Shown one piece after another: positions 58,064 to 64,000 of a stretch of DNA of 64,000 nt; position 1 is the first letter of the stretch; each line of letters starts with the position of its first letter. Position numbers and translations under genes: made by a program. The DNA is from Begonia masoniana (Eukaryota; Streptophyta; Magnoliopsida; Cucurbitales; Begoniaceae): contig CM039502.1 in assembly GCA_022432975.1 (NCBI GenBank), forward strand, positions 71,942,573 through 72,006,572, written 5' to 3'. The notes below the pieces were generated by a model that saw only the letters and a list, made by a program, of their open reading frames with translations, did no database searches and was not told where the DNA came from.

Positions 58064-59760
58064 TTCCTTCTCCCTTCTTCTATGGTTTGAAGGGAATAAA
58101 AAGGAGGTTTTTTTGGAAGAAAATAGCGTGTAGAGACGTTGAGAGAAGAAAGAGTTTTTCAACAATGATGGCGCCTGAACCCTTACTTGGAGAAAATTTG
58201 CTGTCTTTTTACTCCCAAAAGTCGTATTCCATGGACTTCTTGATTTCTATTGTTTTGATGATTTTCTCAGTTTGTTTCATTCTTCCATGGAGTTTTCTCT
58301 TTTCGTATTAATTTAAATTTCACAATTAAATCTTTTGCACCGTCTCTTCAATTTTGCCATCTACGTATAAATTATATCAAAAATTATTTTAGTGCTATTA
58401 ATTTGATATTTTCTAAAAATATAAATAAAATCAATTAATTCTTCAAAATAAATATTGTAGTAGCAATATGTGGCAATTTACATAATTTTTTATCTAAATA
58501 ATTTATAACTTACTAGGTTCAAGTAATTTTTTAGACACAATATAACTTACTAGATTCAAAATATTTTTGTTTCCAAGAGTTATCATGCACCTCCACTAAC
58601 ATGGGCTAAGTGGTCACAATCATTAATATCTTAAATCATCATTGCCTTCACGGGGGTGGGCTATCACAATCTCCTTCCCTTAGGGCCTTGACGTCTTCAT
58701 CTGCCACACTTTCGGTTGATCTCCGGTTATGATATTATTTGTAGACTCTCTTAGTACAATATTGTCCGCTTTTGGGCAAAGCATACATAGATTTGTTCTA
58801 GGAATTAGTTAATAATGCGTTGTACTAGGTATAATAAAACTTTACTTATAAATCATTCAATTTTTACTATATTAAGAGATGTAAGATTGTGCACACCCAT
58901 TGGTATTGGATGAACGCTTACAATCAATAGAATCTTAGGTCGTCTTTATTTTCACAAAGTGAACTGTCACATGAATATCGACAAAGGGTTTTCAACCGAC
59001 TTACAAAAGTTAAGTTTCTTCTTGGAGGATTTCTTCTAACTCATGCAGTGGTCGGAGGTTGGAGAGCAGTGAAGCTTTGGAATCTCCAAAGGCGAGTGCT
59101 CTTTCCTCTTGGTGAGCTATCTATTTATACTGCAGGTATTCCGCTGAAACTCCTCCAAATCCGAGTTTGTGTATGATATTCTGAATAGATAAACGCATGC
59201 TTAGCTATTTGAACTCACTATCAAATTTAAGGTTGGATTGTTTGAATTGATTTCTCACTTGGGGGAAAAATAATTTTAATAGTTGAAATTTGGAAAATTA
59301 ATTTTCTAATATGTTGATGAAGGTAAGACAACCCAATATGACTAAGTTGTGAGTTATACATCTTAAATCATTCGAGAGAGATAAAAATAAATGATTCATG
59401 AATAAAGTTCTCATTGCAACTTATTTCAATATGTTTTGAGATAAAAATCAATTGAGACTCTGCGAATGACACTAGAGCTAAATGTTCAATTGAAAGTGCG
59501 ATCGATGAGAACATAAAACATCATAGGGAGAAGATTTTGTAATGTTACGTTGTTTGAGAAAGATGAATGCCAATGATTTATAGTAGATTTTTTTCTAAAC
59601 CTAATTGATATAAATTTTGTAGGTTTATACTAAAAGCATATAATATCACGTTAGCCGAATCGCTAATGTGGACTTTGGTTCTTGAATTATGTAACTTTTC
59701 AATTAGACTAAATTACCTTTGAAAATCTAGAGCGCACCAAATTATTGAAGAGTGTTAGGT
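58064..59760. other. Upstream intergenic region of the RFWD3-like gene
   Basis: Noncoding, AT-rich, paralogous to 41,760-43,028 and 47,975-48,340. No ORF of note. Holds the repeat-like GGGTGGGCTATCACAATC block (58,656) and the TGTCCGCTTTTGGGCA phrase (58,764). Confidence 0.7.
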
Positions 59761-60157
59761 AGAGAATATTGTACTGTATAAATTAGGGGATAAATGGTCG
59801 ATGAGGAAAAATGAAAATTAAAGTTGAATTATGTAAGAATTTCGGTCGGAATGGGGCGGAGTGCAGATCATCGAATCTCTGCAGCGAGAGAGAATAGACA
59901 GCAAGAGAGAACAGACGATCGAATTTCTGCTGCTCTTTGGATTATCCAGTTTACTAATTAAAAGTGTTTTTGTGTTCAAGTGTTTAATTGTTCTTGTAAA
60001 TTTTAGTACAAATCGCAGCAATTCCTATCGGCTATCACTGACCGACCCTCACTCGCGGTTTCTTCAAAAAATGGTTTCCGTTTCTTGAAACGTTGTCGAC
60101 AACGTTCAGATAAAAGCTCAAAGGCTTGGACGCACTGCTCTTTCTCTTCGGTCTTCA
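59761..60157 (+). promoter_or_regulatory. Core promoter and 5' leader of the RFWD3-like gene
   Basis: TATAAATT at 59,777-59,784 is the likely TATA box; transcription would then start near 59,805-59,815 (inference). The leader would contain several upstream ATGs: ATG-TAA at 59,831, a 36-codon uORF 59,851-59,961, and a 5-codon uORF 60,071-60,088. All end before the main ATG at 60,158, so they could damp translation. Confidence 0.5.
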
Positions 60158-63100
60158 ATGGGGGAATCTTACCCCAATTTTATCAGTCTCGTGCTGGGCG
60201 AACAACATGACGAAGAGGTGCCACAGTTATCAGACGACGAGGCACACCCGGTCCACGAGGAGGAAGAAGAGGATGAAGAGTGGGACAGTGACGAAGAAGG
60301 AGAAGAGGACCAAGACTACATTCTGGAGGTGCAATCTCCGTCGGTTTTTCAGACCAGTCCTTCAATATCTGCTCAAGGAGTTACTCCCCGGGAGCCAACA
60401 AATTTGGTCGAGGGAGAAGGGAATAAGAAGAGGAAAATTGATGGAGGAGAAGGGAGCTCTTCTAGTGTGGTTGGGAGCATGGATGGATCGCAAGGGAGCG
60501 AGTGGACTAAGAGTGAAGTTGACGGCTTGCTTTGCCCCATTTGCATGGAAGCTTGGACTGACAATGGAATTCATCAAATCTGGTGCGCATTATTCTTGTT
60601 TTTCAGTATCTTGATTTGAATGTATGTGATTTTGATATGAAATTTTCTCAATACTTCGTGTAGGTGGCTGTAGATGTTGCAATAATTGGTTTAGTCTGAG
60701 CATTTTTAACTCTCATCTTTATAGTCTCTCTGATCTTTTTCTAGTAAAAAACAACTTCTTAGAATTGGCGTTGTAATGTGTTTAGAGTTCTAATGCCGTT
60801 ACATAGATCAACACTAGTCATTGTTCTTTGAAAGCAAGATAAGCTTATAATTTGTCAAGGCTGTATTGTCAATTTGCGTCATATTACCTTGTTCTCATTG
60901 ACGAAGAAGTTTGCTAAATAGTTTAATAGAATTGTGAGAATACTGGTTTGCAAGTTAGTGTAGTACATTTTTATGAATTAATTGAACATGCAGTGGAACT
61001 GTATTTTTATCATCTGATGGTAGATGCTTTGTTTCTTTGAAAGAATTCCTGTAAATTATTTTCTTTCTTTGCTATTGGTATGTATCCCTACCTTGTTTCT
61101 AATATCTAAGCTGGTGACTTAGCAAAAGTAAGCTCTCTCCTTATACATTAACACAAGTTTACATTGCAATGAAACTTATATCTCCATTTCCATGTAATGA
61201 TAAGATGAAAAACCACAGAAAGTATTAATTTGTTGCATCACCTGCTTAATGTTATGATATCATCACCTCAAATTTTTATTTTTATTTTATTTTTTATCTG
61301 GGGACTGCAGTTGCCTTCCTTGTGGACACATATATGGCACGTCTTGTATTAATAGGTGGCTAGGACAAAATAAAAAATCTGGGAAGGTATGCACGGTATT
61401 AAGATCCTTGTTTCTATGGCTTTTTTTTTTTTTGTTTTTTTTTTATTTCATGACTAAACATCCTCCATTTAGTGTCCTCAATGTAACAGGAAATGCTCAT
61501 TGAAGGATATCAGGAAGCTTTTTGCATCACGAGTTATTTCTGTTGATGATGAATTACAAAAGGTTTTTTTTTTTTTTTGGGATTCTGAACGAGACTATAA
61601 GTGTATTACTTGTAAAAAAATTCATGTCTGTTTCACTTTAAGTTGAACTAAATTTGAATAAATCATCTTGTTTGCTTGCAGAAAATGCAATGGCTTGAAG
61701 GAAAATGTGCTCATCTGGAGAAGAAGGTTGGATTTTTGACCTGTGGTCCTCCTAGCAAATTCCACAACCTCTATCCTATATATACACATAATAATCATAA
61801 AAAAAATAGTTTGTTAGTTTGTAGCTGTACATTTGCTGAGAAAAATTAAAATTGTTTTGGACATGCAAATATCTTGTATACCTATTCATAAGCTACAGTT
61901 TTGTCTTTGGATATAGGATGTCGATTGGCATAAGAAAGAAGCTGAATGGAGAAATAGAGAAACTGAGTTGCATTTGAAAGTTTCAAAACTAACGGAGGTA
62001 TTCTTAGATTTTTGATATGTATGCTGTATCATTCATTCAACCCTACATCTCGGGTTATGCAACCATGGCTTCAATATTGTTTTGGAGACATAGGGTTTTG
62101 ACTTTTTGATAACATCACCTATTTACTTATATCTATAGACGAATTTGCTACTTACAGTTAACAACTGAAACTAATTTCATTGACTACTTGTTCATGCAGA
62201 GAACCAGTTATTTGGAGCGGTTAGTAGCAAGCATGCAGTCATCTGCTGCCATTAATTCATCAGATGACTTTCATGGAAAATCTGTATCGGGTTAGTTAGT
62301 TTAGGTTTTTAGTAATTTACAAATTATTTTTATCTGTATTGCTTTGTAAACTTTCCCTTCTATTGGATTTCAATGATGTTGTGAAAACTAGTATTTAAAT
62401 GATGTCTTGCAGAAAACAATATGTTTTATGGACGAGGTCGAGGATCTTTCTGTGGTTTCATGCTACAGGTATCGAAATTAGTTGTGGTATCTTGTTTGAT
62501 GTTCTTCCTTTCCTGCCTTTTTCTTTTTAATTTTATTTTAGTTTATTTTCTTTCTTTTGGAATATATTTTTTTGGATAAAAAACAAAATATATTGAAGAA
62601 AAGAAGATACAAGGACGATGAGGGAAGGACCCTTCTAAAAAAAGAACACATTTAATTTATAGCAATTTCTCTCCGGTTAAAGAGAGCTAAGCTAAAAAGA
62701 TAAATTATAAAAAATTTCAAGTAATATGCCCACTTAGCAATAATGAAATTAATATTAAACCAAATATTTATAATTGACTCTTTATCATCGAAGATAAAAA
62801 CACTGCGATGTAACGAAATAACCTAAAAAATTACCAAGACGTCAAATCTCAAGATTAACTTTTGCTTATTAGATCTTTTTTTCTTGAAAGGATATTCCTT
62901 TGTTTTGGAATATAATTAGTCATATTTATTATATTAGACAGAGTTGATGGTGGATGGTGCTCGTTTGTTTGATATACATGCTGCTAGCCAAGTTATGTTA
63001 GTTGCACGAAGGCCAACTGGAGTAGGTGGTACAAATCTTCTGACCAAAGTACACAACTTGTCCTCTTTTTTTATCAAGATTTTTTCTTTTTGTTTTTCTA

Positions 63101-63440
63101 TTATTTTATTTCTTATATTTTCATTTTGTTTTATATGCAAAGCATTTTGTTAAGTATTTGAAAATATGTTTGCAGATTAGCTTGATAGCTCCTTATGAAC
63201 GAGATGATATTTTACTTCCTTCTTGTCTACGTGCTGTTAGAGACCTGCAAATTTCCCCTTCTAGTAGCGACTTGGCACTTTGTGCCTCTCTAGGAAAGAA
63301 GTTAGCTATACTAAGGTGCACATTAAGTACAAAACAGAACATCTGACTTCTGGTTTTCATCATTTTTCATGTGCTGACAGTTTTTTTTATCCTTTTCCAG
63401 TATGGAAAGCAACAGCATTGTCCTTTCATATGATCTACCG
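60158..63440 (+). CDS. RFWD3: RFWD3-like E3 ubiquitin ligase (RING, coiled coil, WD40), 5' part
   Basis: Exons read from frame and GT-AG borders: 60158-60582, 61311-61386, 61473-61562, 61682-61726, 61917-61997, 62200-62290, 62413-62468, 62938-63048, 63176-63315, 63401-63440. They total 1,155 nt (385 codons), phases consistent. An acidic N-terminus (residues 25-55) precedes a KKRK basic patch (90-93). The RING begins CPIC (126-129), has CGHIYGTSC (146-154) and ends CPQC (168-171). The usual fifth zinc ligand is Gly151, as I recall for animal RFWD3. Residues 180-245 look coiled-coil; the rest begins the WD40 propeller (DLQISPSSSDLALCASLGKK). Animal RFWD3 ubiquitinates RPA and RAD51 in interstrand crosslink repair; the plant role is inferred. 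The gene runs past the window. Confidence 0.88.
62567..62902 (-). mobile_element. Short LINE/SINE-type retroposon in intron 7
   Basis: A 336-bp insert is flanked by a perfect 12-bp duplication TTTTGGAATATA (62,555-62,566 and 62,903-62,914). It begins with a T run next to the left duplicate, so the poly(A) end points left and the insert is antisense to the gene. Long target duplication plus an A tail is the hallmark of target-primed reverse transcription. No coding domain is left; the family is not identified. Confidence 0.6.
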
Positions 63441-63991
63441 GTAAAATTTCGTCCATTTTGTATGAGACTTGAAGTTAAGTTTATGAAACAGATGCATTTT
63501 AAATGATTGAAGTGGAATTTCATGGAGCTTTGGATGAGTGTGTGTGCGTGTGCGCTATGAAGCATGCACTCCATATTGTCAGTGCGTCCATGTCATATTT
63601 TTAACACTTGTCCAATGCACCCCAAAATTTGTTCAACATACCAAAGCTGTGGCGATTATCTATCTCATTTTATTTTTTATTTTTATACAAACCTTAAAGA
63701 CACGAGTAAGATATCACACATTTTTGTACTTTTGGTTAGGATACTTTTATGAAAATTTAAGTGAAAAATGAGCTTTGATTTAAGAAAGATATAAAGAATT
63801 GGATTTTACATAGCAAATTATATAACACTAAAAGAAAAAGGAAGAATCTCTTTGGTCTTGATCTAGGAAATTGTATGATTATATGAAACAATATAAAAGT
63901 AATATATTTGTTGTATCTTTCATGTGTTTGTCGTCATTATCTTTGTAAAATAATATCTTGCCGGTATGAATTATTCTGACTTCTTGTCCAG

Positions 63992-64000
63992 ATACTTGTT
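63992..64000 (+). CDS. RFWD3: Possible start of exon 11
   Basis: The 551-nt intron after 63,440 would end at TTCTTGTCCAG (63,981-63,991), a good acceptor. The nine bases after it stay open in the required phase. The window ends before this can be tested. Confidence 0.4.

Noticed and set aside
59861..60088. 75-codon ORF in the RFWD3-like leader
   Set aside because: Begins at GTG, not ATG; basic low-information sequence.
60126..60614. 162-codon ORF overlapping exon 1 of the RFWD3-like gene
   Set aside because: Begins at TTG and lies out of frame with a well-supported exon.

Overview
This window is plant nuclear DNA, most likely from an eudicot; I cannot name the species from sequence alone. 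The evidence is a gene with many short GT-AG exons at the right end, chromodomain Ty3/gypsy and Ty1/copia LTR retrotransposons primed by initiator tRNA-Met (TGGTATCAGAG), and very AT-rich spacers. There is no prokaryotic gene organisation. About 85 percent of the window is nested retrotransposon.

Layout. 1-40,470 is a stack of Tekay/Del-like gypsy elements with LTRs of about 2 kb or more. The oldest, E1, lies on the minus strand and is split: its LTR and integrase half lie at 1-3,298 and its reverse transcriptase half at 30,555-31,569. The whole stretch 3,299-30,554 sits inside E1's RNase H/integrase junction, bounded by a 5-bp target duplication (GCCGG). That insert holds two plus-strand elements of different families, E2 (3,299-11,708) and E3 (11,709-30,554). 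The 5' LTR of E3 carries a minus-strand solo LTR (12,734-15,326). Its 3' LTR carries a 4.4-kb tandem-dimer noncoding element (21,660-26,039), a damaged third partial copy, and a 2.2-kb minisatellite of the LTR motif TATCGGCAGATG. E4 (31,570 to about 40,470) entered the RT of E1; its two LTRs belong to different subfamilies.

40,471-59,911 holds two diverged copies of the upstream and promoter region of the gene at the right end. The left copy (about 41,150-48,496) is interrupted by a defective copia element with 124-bp LTRs (43,034-47,969). The right copy (about 52,577-59,911) is interrupted by a very young Reina-like gypsy element with identical 248-bp LTRs and a polyprotein broken by one stop (53,182-58,058). 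Between the copies lie an LTR tail, a candidate tRNA-derived SINE and a 5'-truncated Tork-like copia element with its 3' LTR.

60,158-64,000 is the 5' part of the only clear host gene, an RFWD3-type RING/coiled-coil/WD40 E3 ubiquitin ligase. Ten complete exons (385 codons) and possibly the start of an eleventh are visible; the gene continues past the window. Intron 7 carries a retroposon with a 12-bp target duplication.

The most novel signal is in the long LTRs. Six LTRs from three families share a candidate leader intron (GTAAGT donor, GTAG/GTG acceptor) with a 13-15-bp inverted repeat. One arm starts 28-33 nt after the donor and the other ends on the acceptor. Between families the arms differ by paired, compensating changes, which points to a selected RNA stem. 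A second 60-61-nt candidate intron lies between primer site and gag in E2, E3 and E4. Parts of 26,040-29,940 look like unpolished long-read sequence, so the array there should be treated with caution.
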